Source: an uncultured bacterium (GTDB taxonomy: Bacteria; Bacillota; Clostridia; Oscillospirales; Acutalibacteraceae). Taken from it: 20,220 bases of DNA. The notes beneath the pieces were generated by a model. That model was not told the origin of the DNA and made no database searches. It saw nothing but the letters and a program-made list of their open reading frames with translations. The stretch spans positions 1-20,220 of the forward strand of contig CAKXIK010000046.1 of assembly GCA_934875675.1 (NCBI GenBank), read 5' to 3'. Made by a program: the position numbers and the translations under genes. Position 1 is the stretch's first letter; each line of letters begins with the position of its first letter. Positions 1 to 7,114 of this stretch are shown here, piece by piece.

Positions 1-106
1 GGTCTAAGGCTTTGAAATGCGATTGTTACCATATCTTTTTTTTCGGGTAGATGGGTCATATCTATTTACAACGCAGAGGCGGATAATGAAAAAATTAAAA
101 AATCCC

Positions 107-135
107 TTGTAATCAGCGTTTCGCCGTGTTATAAT
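107..135 (+). promoter_or_regulatory. Sigma-A-like promoter of rpsB-tsf
   Basis: TTGTAA at 107-112 and TATAAT at 130-135 are separated by 17 nt. This predicts a start near 142 and a leader of about 95 nt before rpsB. The -10 box is a perfect match and the -35 box differs from consensus at two positions. Confidence 0.8.
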
Positions 136-141
136 ACTAAA

Positions 142-237
142 GATAATTCACACGTCGGTGTTTGTTGCAGGTCGGTGTCGCCAAAAGCGATGGCTTGTAT
201 TGCACAGGCGGAGGAAAAACCAAGGAGGTTACAAATA
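142..237 (+). promoter_or_regulatory. rpsB 5' leader with repeated octamer
   Basis: The untranslated leader between the predicted start point and the rpsB start carries GTCGGTGT twice, at 154-161 and 171-178. The leader ends in a strong Shine-Dalgarno (AAGGAGGTT, 222-230) seven bases before the ATG at 238. In E. coli the rpsB leader is the target of S2 autoregulation; a similar role here is inference from position only. Confidence 0.35.
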
Positions 238-981
238 ATGGCAGTTGTATCTATGAAACAGCTTTTGGAGGCCGGTGTTCACTTCGGCCACCAGACCAGA
301 AGATGGAATCCGAAAATGGCGGAATACATCTTCACCGAGCGCAATGGTATTTATATCATTGATCTTCAGAAGACCGTTAAGAAGTTGGAAGAGGCGTATA
401 TGTTCGTGCGCGATCTTTCTGCAAACGGCGAATCCGTTCTCTTTGTCGGCACCAAGAAGCAGGCGCAGGATTCCGTTAAGGAAGAGGCTCTTCGCGTTGG
501 CGCTTACTATGTGAACGCTCGCTGGCTGGGCGGCATGCTCACTAACTTCCGCACCATTCGCCGCAGAATTGATCGTTTGAATCAGCTGCGCACCATGGAA
601 TCTGATGGTACCTTCGATCTTCTCCCGAAGAAAGAGGTCGTCAAGCTGAACCTCGAGATCGAAAAGCTCGAGAAATTCCTCGGCGGTATCAAAGAAATGA
701 AGAAGCTGCCGGGCGCGCTCTTCGTTGTTGACCCCCGCAAAGAAAAGATTGCTGTTGCCGAAGCACACAAGCTGCACATTCCGGTTGTTGCACTCGTTGA
801 TACCAACTGCGATCCGGACGATGTTGATTATGTCATCCCGGGTAATGATGACGCTATCCGCGCTGTGAAGCTGATTGCTTCCACGATGGCTAACGCAATT
901 GCAGAAGGCAAGCAGGGCGAGATGGGTGCTGCTGAAGAAGCTGCAACCGAAGAAGCAACCGCCGAACAGGCCGCTGAATAA
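238..981 (+). CDS. rpsB: 30S ribosomal protein S2
   Basis: This is the small-subunit protein S2, which is needed late in 30S assembly and helps recruit S1-like factors at the mRNA exit side. The 247-residue product begins MAVVSMKQLLEAGVHFGHQ and carries the family hallmarks GHQTRRWNPKM, IYIIDLQKT, FVGTKKQAQ and WLGGMLTNF, then the FVVDPRKE and IPVVALVDTNCDPD segments. The last 20 or so residues form an Ala/Glu-rich acidic tail, common in Firmicutes S2. The open frame extends upstream to 175, but ATG 238 is chosen because the AAGGAGG at 222-228 is ideally spaced and the protein then starts at the family's usual residue. It is promoter-proximal and followed by tsf, the standard order in bacteria. 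Confidence 0.97.
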   Translation: MAVVSMKQLLEAGVHFGHQTRRWNPKMAEYIFTERNGIYIIDLQKTVKKLEEAYMFVRDLSANGESVLFVGTKKQAQDSVKEEALRVGAYYVNARWLGGMLTNFRTIRRRIDRLNQLRTMESDGTFDLLPKKEVVKLNLEIEKLEKFLGGIKEMKKLPGALFVVDPRKEKIAVAEAHKLHIPVVALVDTNCDPDDVDYVIPGNDDAIRAVKLIASTMANAIAEGKQGEMGAAEEAATEEATAEQAAE

Positions 982-997
982 TCTGATTTTTCAAGTG

Positions 998-1025
998 CGC
1001 CTTTTCGGTTCGCTCCGAAAAGGCG
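998..1025 (+). promoter_or_regulatory. Intercistronic hairpin between rpsB and tsf
   Basis: CGCCTTTTCGG at 998-1008 pairs perfectly with CCGAAAAGGCG at 1015-1025 around a six-base loop. No T-run follows, so it is not a standard intrinsic terminator. It could be an RNA-processing or mRNA-stabilising element that sets the ratio of S2 to EF-Ts; that role is inference. Confidence 0.55.
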
Positions 1026-1073
1026 TCACTCTGTATCGGGATAAAATAAAATATTGTGAACGGAGGAAATTCC

Positions 1074-1988
1074 ATGAATTTTACAGCAAAAGAAGTTGTC
1101 GCACTGCGTGAGAAAACCGGCTGCGGCATGATGGACTGCAAAAAGGCGCTGATCGCTTCCGACGGCAATTTTGATGCCGCTATCGATTTCCTGAGAGAAA
1201 AAGGTCTGGCTGCTTCCCAGAAAAAGGCCAGCCGTATTGCTGCCGAAGGTGTGGCATTTGCAAAAACCAATGATGACAATACCGTTGGTGTTGTGATCGA
1301 AGTCAATGCTGAAACGGATTTCGTTGCTAAAAACGCTCAGTTTGGTGCTTTCGTTGAAAACTGTGCAGATACCGTTATGCAGAACAATCCGGCGGATGTG
1401 GATGCACTGCTTGCCACAAATGCTTCCGGCAAAGACATTTCCGTTGCGGACGAGCTTCGTGAAAAGATCCTGACCATTGGTGAGAATATCAAGATTCGCC
1501 GCTTTGCCCGTTTTGAGGGTGTCGTTTCCACTTATATCCATGCTGCCGGTCGAATCGGTGTTATGGTGAAGTTTGAAGCAGATGCTGCCATTGCTGCAAA
1601 AGACGAATTCAAGGTCTTTGCAAAAGATGTTTGTATGCAGGTTGCTGCTGCTAATCCTTCTTATCTGGATCAGAAAGATGTTCCGGCAGATGTGCTCGAG
1701 CATGAGAAGAAGATTCTGATGGAGCAGGTTATGAATGAAGGCAAGCCGGCTCAGATCGCAGAAAAAATCGTTATGGGCAAAATCGGCAAGTACTACAAAG
1801 AGAATTGCCTGCTAGAGCAGCTCTTTGTTAAGGATAGCGACTTGTCTGTTCAGAAGTATGTTGATAAGGTTGCAAAAGAGCTTGGCGGAGATATCAAGGT
1901 TGTGGACTTTGTTCGTTTTGAAAAAGGCGAAGGTCTTGAGAAACGTAATGATAACTTTGCAGATGAAGTTGCCGGTATGGTGAAATAA
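1074..1988 (+). CDS. tsf: Elongation factor Ts
   Basis: EF-Ts is the nucleotide exchange factor that releases GDP from EF-Tu in the cytoplasm. The 304-residue product starts MNFTAKEVVALREKTGCGMM, an N-terminal UBA-like domain with the conserved GMMDCKKAL motif. The signature TDFVAKN at about residues 81-87 contains the residues that disturb the EF-Tu magnesium site. The second core subdomain has the conserved HIAA-like YIHAAGRIGVMVKFE segment. A GTG at 1056 is in frame, but ATG 1074 is preferred because GGAGG (1062-1066) lies seven bases before it and the product then begins at the family start. Length is close to other Firmicutes EF-Ts proteins. It shares the rpsB promoter and ends just before a strong terminator. 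Confidence 0.97.
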   Translation: MNFTAKEVVALREKTGCGMMDCKKALIASDGNFDAAIDFLREKGLAASQKKASRIAAEGVAFAKTNDDNTVGVVIEVNAETDFVAKNAQFGAFVENCADTVMQNNPADVDALLATNASGKDISVADELREKILTIGENIKIRRFARFEGVVSTYIHAAGRIGVMVKFEADAAIAAKDEFKVFAKDVCMQVAAANPSYLDQKDVPADVLEHEKKILMEQVMNEGKPAQIAEKIVMGKIGKYYKENCLLEQLFVKDSDLSVQKYVDKVAKELGGDIKVVDFVRFEKGEGLEKRNDNFADEVAGMVK

Positions 1989-2006
1989 AAGCCGTTGAAT
2001 GGCTTT

Positions 2007-2041
2007 GGACGGTGCAGTTTTTCTGCACCGTCTATTTTTGT
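2007..2041 (+). terminator. Intrinsic terminator of rpsB-tsf
   Basis: A perfect 10-bp stem (GACGGTGCAG, 2008-2017, with CTGCACCGTC, 2023-2032) closes a TTTTT loop and is followed by TATTTTTGTTT. This separates the translation operon from the aconitase genes. Confidence 0.9.
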
Positions 2042-2075
2042 TTCATCATTTCGAATTGGATTTCCGGTTAAAAGA

Positions 2076-2104
2076 TTGACAATCTGCCGTTTTTGATTCA
2101 TAAT
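2076..2104 (+). promoter_or_regulatory. Sigma-A-like promoter of acn-icd
   Basis: A perfect TTGACA at 2076-2081 is followed after 17 nt by CATAAT at 2099-2104. The predicted start is near 2111, giving a leader of about 38 nt before the aconitase ATG. No obvious operator palindrome overlaps it. Confidence 0.75.
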
Positions 2105-2148
2105 AATATATTATAGGATTTGTCCGCTTGTAGGAAAGGAAGTCGAAT

Positions 2149-4083
2149 ATGGGATACACAATTGCTCAGAAAATCATCAAAAATCATCTGCTCAGCGGCA
2201 GCATGACTGTTGGAGAAGATGTTGGTCTGCGTATTGATCAGACGCTGACGCAGGATGCCACGGGAACCATGGCTTATTTGGAGTTTGAGGCGATGGGAGT
2301 GCCGCGCGTTAAAACAGAGCGTTCAGTTGCTTACATTGATCATAATACTCTTCAGACAGGGTTTGAAAATGCAGACGATCACCGGTTTATTCAAAGTGTT
2401 GCCAAAAAGCATGGAATTTGGTATTCCCGTCCCGGCAACGGCATCTGCCATCAGGTGCATCTGGAGCGTTTCGGAATCCCGGGCAAAACGTTGATTGGCT
2501 CAGATAGCCACACCCCGACCGGCGGCGGAATCGGCATGCTGGCAATTGGTGCCGGCGGTCTTGATGTTGCCGTTGCAATGGGCGGCGGTGCGTATTACAT
2601 TACGATGCCAAAAATGGTTCGCATCAATCTGACCGGAAAGCTTTCGCCGTGGGTGTCTGCAAAGGATGTTATTCTTGAAGTTCTTCGTCGCATGACTGTT
2701 AAGGGCGGCGTGGGCAAGATCATTGAATACGGCGGCGAGGGCGTCAAGACCTTGACGGTTCCTGAACGCGCAACGATCACCAATATGGGTGCGGAGTTGG
2801 GTGCTACCACCTCTATTTTCCCCTCGGATGAAATTACGAAGGCGTTCCTTGCAGCACAAGGTCGCGAGCAGGACTGGAGTGCGCTTGCAGCTGATGCAGA
2901 TGCCGTTTATGATGAAGTGATCGATATTGACTTGAGCGCATTGATACCACTGGCAGCCTGCCCGCACAGCCCGGATGCGGTTAAATCCGTGGAGGAAATC
3001 GGCGCGATTACAGTCGATCAGGTTTGCATTGGTTCCTGCACCAATTCATCGTATCTTGATTTGATGCGTGTTGCTGCAATTCTGAAGGGCAAGACGGTTG
3101 CAGATAACGTTAGCCTTTCCATTGCTCCCGGTTCCAAGCAGGTTTATAATATGCTTGCACAAAATGGTGCCTTGGCAGATTTGATTGCCGCTGGCGCGCG
3201 CGTACTGGAATGTGCCTGCGGTCCGTGCATCGGCATGGGTCAGTCGCCAAATTCCAAAGGTATTTCCCTGCGCACTTTTAACCGCAACTTTCTTGGTCGC
3301 TCCGGCACTGCGGACGGTCAGATTTATCTTGTCAGCCCGGAAACGGCTGCAGTTTCTGCGATTACCGGTGTTTTTACTGATCCGCGTACCCTGGGTGCAT
3401 CCGTGGATATTCAAATTCCACAGCACTTCCTGATTAATGACAACATGGTGATAGCGCCGGCATCCGAAGAAGATGCCAAAGATGTTGAAATTATGCATGG
3501 CCCGAACATTAAGCCTTTCCCCAATGCAGAGCCGCTTCAGGAAACAATTGCTGCAAAGGCGTTGCTTAAAGTCGGCGACAATATTACCACAGACCACATC
3601 ATGCCGGCAGGTGCAAAGATTCTGCCGTATCGTTCCAATATTCCGCATCTTTCACAGTTCTGCTTTGCCGTTTGCGATAAAGAATTCCCCGAGCGCTGCA
3701 AGCAGGAGGGAAAAGGAATCATCATCGGTGGTGCAAACTATGGTCAGGGTTCCTCCCGTGAGCATGCCGCACTCGTTCCGCTTTACCTTGGCGTTAAGGC
3801 GGTTATCACAAAATCATTTGCCCGCATTCATTGTGCAAATTTGATTAATGCAGGTATCCTGCCACTCACCTTTGCAAATGAGGCAGATTATGATGCGATC
3901 GATCAGATGGACGAGTTGGAGCTGCCGGATATTCGCAAGGCGGTTGCGGAAGGCGGAAAAATTGTGGTGTTGAACAAGACTAAAGGAATAGAATTTGAAG
4001 CAGTTGCCACACTTTCTCAGCGTCAAAAGGATATTTTGATGGCAGGCGGTCTGCTGAATTATACCCGCGAACAATCCAAATAA
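2149..4083 (+). CDS. acn: Aconitate hydratase
   Basis: The enzyme isomerises citrate to isocitrate through cis-aconitate with a [4Fe-4S] cluster in the cytoplasm. The 644-residue protein is the compact aconitase form, shorter than the ~900-residue AcnA type. In order: substrate-binding SDSHTPTGGGIGM at about 118-130; cluster cysteines in CIGSCTNSS (about 293-301, C297) and CACGPCIGM (about 355-363, C357 and C360); GRSGTADGQIYL near 383; then the swivelling C-terminal domain with DNITTDHIMPAG (about 477-488) and YGQGSSREHAA (about 531-541). No catalytic motif is missing. The ATG at 2149 has AGGAAAGGAAG upstream. It is followed by icd after 42 bases and by rex, so citrate oxidation to 2-oxoglutarate is encoded together. 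A homoaconitase or isopropylmalate isomerase role is less likely, because the neighbour is an isocitrate-type dehydrogenase and both subunits' domains are in one chain. Confidence 0.92.
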   Translation: MGYTIAQKIIKNHLLSGSMTVGEDVGLRIDQTLTQDATGTMAYLEFEAMGVPRVKTERSVAYIDHNTLQTGFENADDHRFIQSVAKKHGIWYSRPGNGICHQVHLERFGIPGKTLIGSDSHTPTGGGIGMLAIGAGGLDVAVAMGGGAYYITMPKMVRINLTGKLSPWVSAKDVILEVLRRMTVKGGVGKIIEYGGEGVKTLTVPERATITNMGAELGATTSIFPSDEITKAFLAAQGREQDWSALAADADAVYDEVIDIDLSALIPLAACPHSPDAVKSVEEIGAITVDQVCIGSCTNSSYLDLMRVAAILKGKTVADNVSLSIAPGSKQVYNMLAQNGALADLIAAGARVLECACGPCIGMGQSPNSKGISLRTFNRNFLGRSGTADGQIYLVSPETAAVSAITGVFTDPRTLGASVDIQIPQHFLINDNMVIAPASEEDAKDVEIMHGPNIKPFPNAEPLQETIAAKALLKVGDNITTDHIMPAGAKILPYRSNIPHLSQFCFAVCDKEFPERCKQEGKGIIIGGANYGQGSSREHAALVPLYLGVKAVITKSFARIHCANLINAGILPLTFANEADYDAIDQMDELELPDIRKAVAEGGKIVVLNKTKGIEFEAVATLSQRQKDILMAGGLLNYTREQSK

Positions 4084-4125
4084 TCAAATAATATAAAAGG
4101 TTTAACAGGGAAGGATGTTTGTAAT

Positions 4126-5298
4126 ATGGAACAGGAACAGCAGATTCAGAATGCGCTTGCCCAATTTGAAAAGGTAATGCGCAAACAGCTTGCCCGCGTA
4201 GAACGCATGAAACAGGAAGGCGACTTTATCGACTATGATAAGCTTGACAAGATCATTGTTGGTGTGTGCGGCGGGGACGGAATTGGCCCGATTATTACCA
4301 AGGAATCTGCCCGTGTACTGGAGCATCTGCTGCAGTCCGAAGTGGATGCCGGTAAAGTTGAATTTCGTTATATCGACGGTTTAACAATTGAGAATCGTGT
4401 TGCCTGCATGAAAGCAATTCCGGATGATGTGTTGGCACAGCTGAAAGAATGCCATGTAATTCTCAAAGGCCCAACAACGACTCCTCGTGCCGGCGATCCG
4501 TGGCCTAATATCGAGAGCGCAAACGTAGCTATGCGTAAAGAGCTTGATTTGTTTGCAAATGTTCGTCCGGTCAAAGTGCCGGAACAGGGGATCGACTGGA
4601 CGTTTTTCCGCGAGAACACCGAAGGTGCCTATACGCTCGGTTCAGATGGCGTTAATGTGACCGATGATCTTGCAATCGATTTTACGGTTACCACCACGCA
4701 GGGTACGGATCGAATTGCACGCATTGCGTACGATTATGCACAGAAGAACCATAAAGGCCGTGTATCCATTATCACAAAGGCAAATATCATCAAAACGACG
4801 GATGGTAAATTCCTGAAACTCAGCCAGAAGGTTGGCGGCGAGTATCCTGAAATTGCAACGGATGACTGGTATATCGACATCACGACTGCAAAGCTTGTTG
4901 ACCCCAAGCGCCGCACTGATTTTAAGGTGTTTGTGCTGCCGAATCTGTACGGAGATATTATCACGGATGAAGCTGCAGAGTTCCAGGGCGGTGTCGGTAC
5001 TGCCGGCAGCGCAAATCTCGGCAAGCGCTACGCCATGTTTGAGGCAATTCACGGCTCTGCACCGCGTATGATGACAGAAGGCCGCGGCGATTATGCCGAT
5101 CCTTGCTCCATGCTGCGTGCAACTGCAATGTTGCTTTCTCATATCGGCAAGCAGCAGCAGGCAGATCTTTTGGAGCGTGCACTGGATATTTGCATGTTTG
5201 AGGAAAAGAAGCTGAAGATTACTGGTCGTGATACGGGGTGTACCTGCCGCGAGTTCGGCGATTATGTGATGCAGACGGTTGAAAAGCTGCAGAAATAA
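4126..5298 (+). CDS. icd: Isocitrate dehydrogenase
   Basis: This belongs to the isocitrate/isopropylmalate dehydrogenase family and should oxidise isocitrate to 2-oxoglutarate and CO2. The isocitrate-specific pattern SxNxxxR is present (S131, N133, R137, in SANVAMRKELDLFANVRP). Other active-site positions are also there: Y169 in ENTEGAY, K218 in ITKANIIK, D251 in WYIDITTAKLV, and D277/D281 in NLYGDIITDEAAEFQGG. HGSAPR near 309-314 leads into the cofactor region. The first ~40 residues (MEQEQQIQNALAQFEKV...) form a charged helical extension ahead of the usual Rossmann-like start KIIVGVCGGDGIGP. NAD+ versus NADP+ cannot be decided by eye, since the position usually holding the Lys-Tyr pair reads Arg-Met. 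The ATG has GGGAAGGA about ten bases upstream. It is co-directional with acn and probably on the same transcript. Confidence 0.88.
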   Translation: MEQEQQIQNALAQFEKVMRKQLARVERMKQEGDFIDYDKLDKIIVGVCGGDGIGPIITKESARVLEHLLQSEVDAGKVEFRYIDGLTIENRVACMKAIPDDVLAQLKECHVILKGPTTTPRAGDPWPNIESANVAMRKELDLFANVRPVKVPEQGIDWTFFRENTEGAYTLGSDGVNVTDDLAIDFTVTTTQGTDRIARIAYDYAQKNHKGRVSIITKANIIKTTDGKFLKLSQKVGGEYPEIATDDWYIDITTAKLVDPKRRTDFKVFVLPNLYGDIITDEAAEFQGGVGTAGSANLGKRYAMFEAIHGSAPRMMTEGRGDYADPCSMLRATAMLLSHIGKQQQADLLERALDICMFEEKKLKITGRDTGCTCREFGDYVMQTVEKLQK

Positions 5299-5377
5299 GT
5301 TTATTACAGAATACGTTCGAGCTGAGCTTATTATTTCAAAAAGGCTCCGGCTCCAAAGAAAGGTATGATAGTTCAGC

Positions 5378-6031
5378 ATGCAGAAAAAGGATAAAATATC
5401 GATGTCCGTCATTAGGCGGTTGCCTCGGTATTATCGATTTCTTTCTGAGCTCGAACGAAGGGGGATCAGCCGCATTTCATCCCGGGAGCTGTCAGACCGC
5501 ATGGGATTGACAGCTTCCCAAATTCGTCAGGACCTTAATTGCTTTGGCGGATTTGGTCAGCAGGGTTATGGTTACATGGTACACCAATTAAAAGAAGAAA
5601 TTGGTGGTATTCTTGGACTGAACGCGAAATATAAAACGATTTTGATTGGTGCCGGTAATCTGGGTCGTGCGGTGGCAACTCATATGTCGTTTGAAAGCAA
5701 AGGTTTTTCTCTGATTGGAATTTTTGATAGCAACCCAAATTTAATCGGGCAAAAAATTCGTGATATCCCGGTTATGGATCCTGCTGAAATCGAAAATTTT
5801 TGTAAGGAAAACTGCCCTTCGGTTGCAATTCTTTGTCTGCCGCTTTCTGCGGCGGAGGGAATAAGCAATCAGTTAATTGCTCTTGGAATCAAAAACTTCT
5901 GGAACTTTAGCCATTATGATTTTTCATCTGAATATCCGGATGTGATCGTGGAGAATGTTCATATGAATGACAGTCTGATGACACTTTGCTATCGTATCAA
6001 GAATGGTGAAAAGAGTCAGAATAAGGAATAA
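5378..6031 (+). CDS. rex: Redox-sensing transcriptional repressor Rex
   Basis: Rex is a dimeric DNA-binding protein that leaves its operators when NADH rises, so it links fermentation genes to redox state. The 217-residue product has an N-terminal winged helix (RRLPRYYRFLSELERRG, then SSRELSDRMGLTASQIRQD and FGGFGQQGYGY, about residues 13-66). A Rossmann NAD(H) domain follows with GAGNLG at 91-96 and the acidic residue D117 in GIFDSNP. A C-terminal domain-swapped helix ends the chain. Length matches the family. Start choice is open: ATG 5378 has AAAGAAAGG 14 bases upstream, and ATG 5402 is a possible later start that keeps the whole DNA-binding domain. No promoter is evident in the 79-base gap after icd, so read-through from acn-icd is plausible. 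Confidence 0.95.
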   Translation: MQKKDKISMSVIRRLPRYYRFLSELERRGISRISSRELSDRMGLTASQIRQDLNCFGGFGQQGYGYMVHQLKEEIGGILGLNAKYKTILIGAGNLGRAVATHMSFESKGFSLIGIFDSNPNLIGQKIRDIPVMDPAEIENFCKENCPSVAILCLPLSAAEGISNQLIALGIKNFWNFSHYDFSSEYPDVIVENVHMNDSLMTLCYRIKNGEKSQNKE

Positions 6032-6047
6032 TCTTTTTCAAAATTTT

Positions 6048-6088
6048 AAAAGCCGGTACTGTGAATTAAGTTGCAGTACCGGCTTTTT
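6048..6088 (+). terminator. Intrinsic terminator after rex
   Basis: AAAAGCCGGTACTG (6048-6061) pairs perfectly over 14 bp with CAGTACCGGCTTTT (6074-6087), followed by T. The A-rich left side means it could also stop transcription arriving from the minus strand. Confidence 0.9.
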
Positions 6089-6105
6089 CACTTGAAAGAC
6101 TATGT

Positions 6106-6126
6106 AAAAAAGGGGGACGGACCCCC
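6106..6126 (-). terminator. Probable terminator of the cysteine-rich gene
   Basis: Read on the minus strand, GGGGG-TCCGT-CCCCC (6126 to 6112) is followed by six T (6111 to 6106). The stem is only 5 bp but all G-C. It lies about 45 bases past the stop codon of the small gene. Confidence 0.6.
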
Positions 6127-6171
6127 AAAAGGAAGCCCGCCCCCTCTTTCCTTACGGAAGGATGCTTGATG

Positions 6172-6330
6172 TTAGCAACCGCAACCGCAGTCGTTGCCAC
6201 ATCCGCCACAGTTGTTGTTTCCGCACTCGCAACCGCCACCAAAGCCGTTGCCGCAGCAGAAGAACAGAACCAGCAGGATGATGATCCAAATGCAGCAGCT
6301 GTTTCCACCAAAAAGACCATTGTTACACAT
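6172..6330 (-). CDS. Cysteine-rich single-span membrane mini-protein
   Basis: A 52-residue reading frame with a textbook ribosome site: AAGGAGGA (6345-6338) seven bases before the ATG at 6330. The product starts MCNNGLFGGNSCC, continues with a hydrophobic stretch IWIIILLVLFF (about 14-24) long enough for one membrane span, and ends in a Gly/Asn/Cys tail (about 25-52, ending GCGC). It has 12 cysteines in 52 residues, including a repeated CGN/CGG pattern. This composition resembles the short Firmicutes proteins that databases name 'chorion class high-cysteine' proteins, whose function is unknown to me; the name reflects composition, not homology to insect chorion. It is a free-standing unit between rex and ktrA with its own terminator. 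A metal-binding or spore-envelope role is speculation. A 98-residue overlapping frame also exists but lacks a ribosome site. Confidence 0.8.
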   Translation of the reverse strand: MCNNGLFGGNSCCIWIIILLVLFFCCGNGFGGGCECGNNNCGGCGNDCGCGC

Positions 6331-6362
6331 AAGCGATTCCTCCTTGATTTAGGGTTCAACAT

Positions 6363-6368
6363 AGTATA
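6363..6368 (-). promoter_or_regulatory. Possible -10 box of the cysteine-rich gene
   Basis: TATACT on the minus strand (6368-6363) lies 18 bases before the Shine-Dalgarno. No good sigma-A -35 box sits 16-18 bases upstream, so this may be a weak promoter or one read by another sigma factor. Confidence 0.25.
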
Positions 6369-6388
6369 CGGAGGAACGCAGAAAGTGG

Positions 6389-6426
6389 TTACACAAAATT
6401 TTAAAATCTTTTTTCGGGTTGTGTAA
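6389..6426. repeat. 8-bp inverted repeat between ktrA and the cysteine-rich gene
   Basis: TTACACAA (6389-6396) and TTGTGTAA (6419-6426) are perfect inverted copies around 22 AT-rich bases. It sits just past the ktrA stop and could fold as a 3' hairpin of the ktr transcript or act as a protein site upstream of the small gene. Confidence 0.4.
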
Positions 6427-6433
6427 GCTCGTA

Positions 6434-7084
6434 TTACGTTCTTTCAGTAAGACGGGAAACATCCACGAATTTTCCTACGATAATCACATGATCGCTCTTC
6501 TCAAAAATATATTCGCCGCCTGGTAATGACTTGATGGAGGCACCGTTTTTGACAGCAAGAATGTTGATGTTATATTTGCGGCGGATGTTCAACGAAGCAA
6601 TGCTTTTGCCAGACCAATTGCTCATGATCGGAATTTCGTAAATTGCAACTTCCGGTGTTAACTCAATGTAGTCGAATATATTCTTTGCGTTGTGACGGAT
6701 CGCAAGCTTTTCAGCCATATCTCGCTCAGGATAAACCACTTCATCAGCGCCGCTCTGACGCAGGAACTTTGCTTGAATTTCACGGCTGGCCTTGGATACA
6801 ACATATTTGGCTCCAAGCTCTTTAAGAAGAGAAGTAATCTCCAGAGAAGACTGAAAATTTTCTCCGATGGCAACAAAACAAACGTCAAAATTGTTTACGC
6901 CCAAAGAGCGCAAAACTGCTTCATTGGTGCAATCACCGATATAAGCGTCCGTAAACTGCGGAGCCAGCTCATCAATAATCGCTTCGTTCTGATCCACAAT
7001 CATCACGGCATTTTTCAACTGTTGCATTTTAATCGCAAGAGTGCGTCCAAACCGACCCATACCGATCACAAGTACCGATTTCAT
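6434..7084 (-). CDS. ktrA: Potassium uptake regulatory subunit KtrA (RCK domains)
   Basis: This is the cytoplasmic gating ring subunit of a Ktr-type potassium transporter. The 216-residue protein has an N-terminal RCK_N Rossmann domain (about 1-120) starting MKSVLVIGMGRFGRTLA, with the nucleotide-binding GMGRFG at 8-13 and the acidic residue D31 in VIVDQ-like MIVDQNE. An RCK_C domain (about 135-216) follows, which in this family binds regulatory ligands such as cyclic di-AMP. Length is right for KtrA/KtrC and only half that of the duplicated E. coli TrkA. It lies 30 bases downstream of ktrB, so the two form one operon. GAAAGGA lies about 12 bases before the start, a slightly long spacing. The name trkA is often used for the same protein. 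Confidence 0.93.
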   Translation of the reverse strand: MKSVLVIGMGRFGRTLAIKMQQLKNAVMIVDQNEAIIDELAPQFTDAYIGDCTNEAVLRSLGVNNFDVCFVAIGENFQSSLEITSLLKELGAKYVVSKASREIQAKFLRQSGADEVVYPERDMAEKLAIRHNAKNIFDYIELTPEVAIYEIPIMSNWSGKSIASLNIRRKYNINILAVKNGASIKSLPGGEYIFEKSDHVIIVGKFVDVSRLTERT

Positions 7085-7114
7085 AATTCATTCTATTCCT
7101 TTCAAATACCATTG

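Noticed and set aside
1..59. Minus-strand frame MTHLPEKKDMVTIAFQS... leaving the left edge, and a plus-strand frame ending with TAG at 48-50
   Set aside because: Both are short, and the minus frame has no Shine-Dalgarno or clear promoter; either could be chance, so neither is listed as a gene.
1026..1703. Long minus-strand frame opposite tsf (and similar ones opposite rpsB, acn, icd and clpC)
   Set aside because: They mirror strongly coding plus-strand genes, have no ribosome sites and show no recognisable protein features.
2041..2148. Rex operator at the acn promoter
   Set aside because: I looked for the TTGTTAA/TTAACAA type palindrome and found only unmatched fragments such as GGTTAA and TTGACAA.
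6066..6362. 98-residue minus-strand frame over the cysteine-rich gene
   Set aside because: It has no ribosome site, runs through the terminator region, and is Ala/Val-rich only because it reads the Cys/Gly codons of the real 52-residue frame shifted by one.
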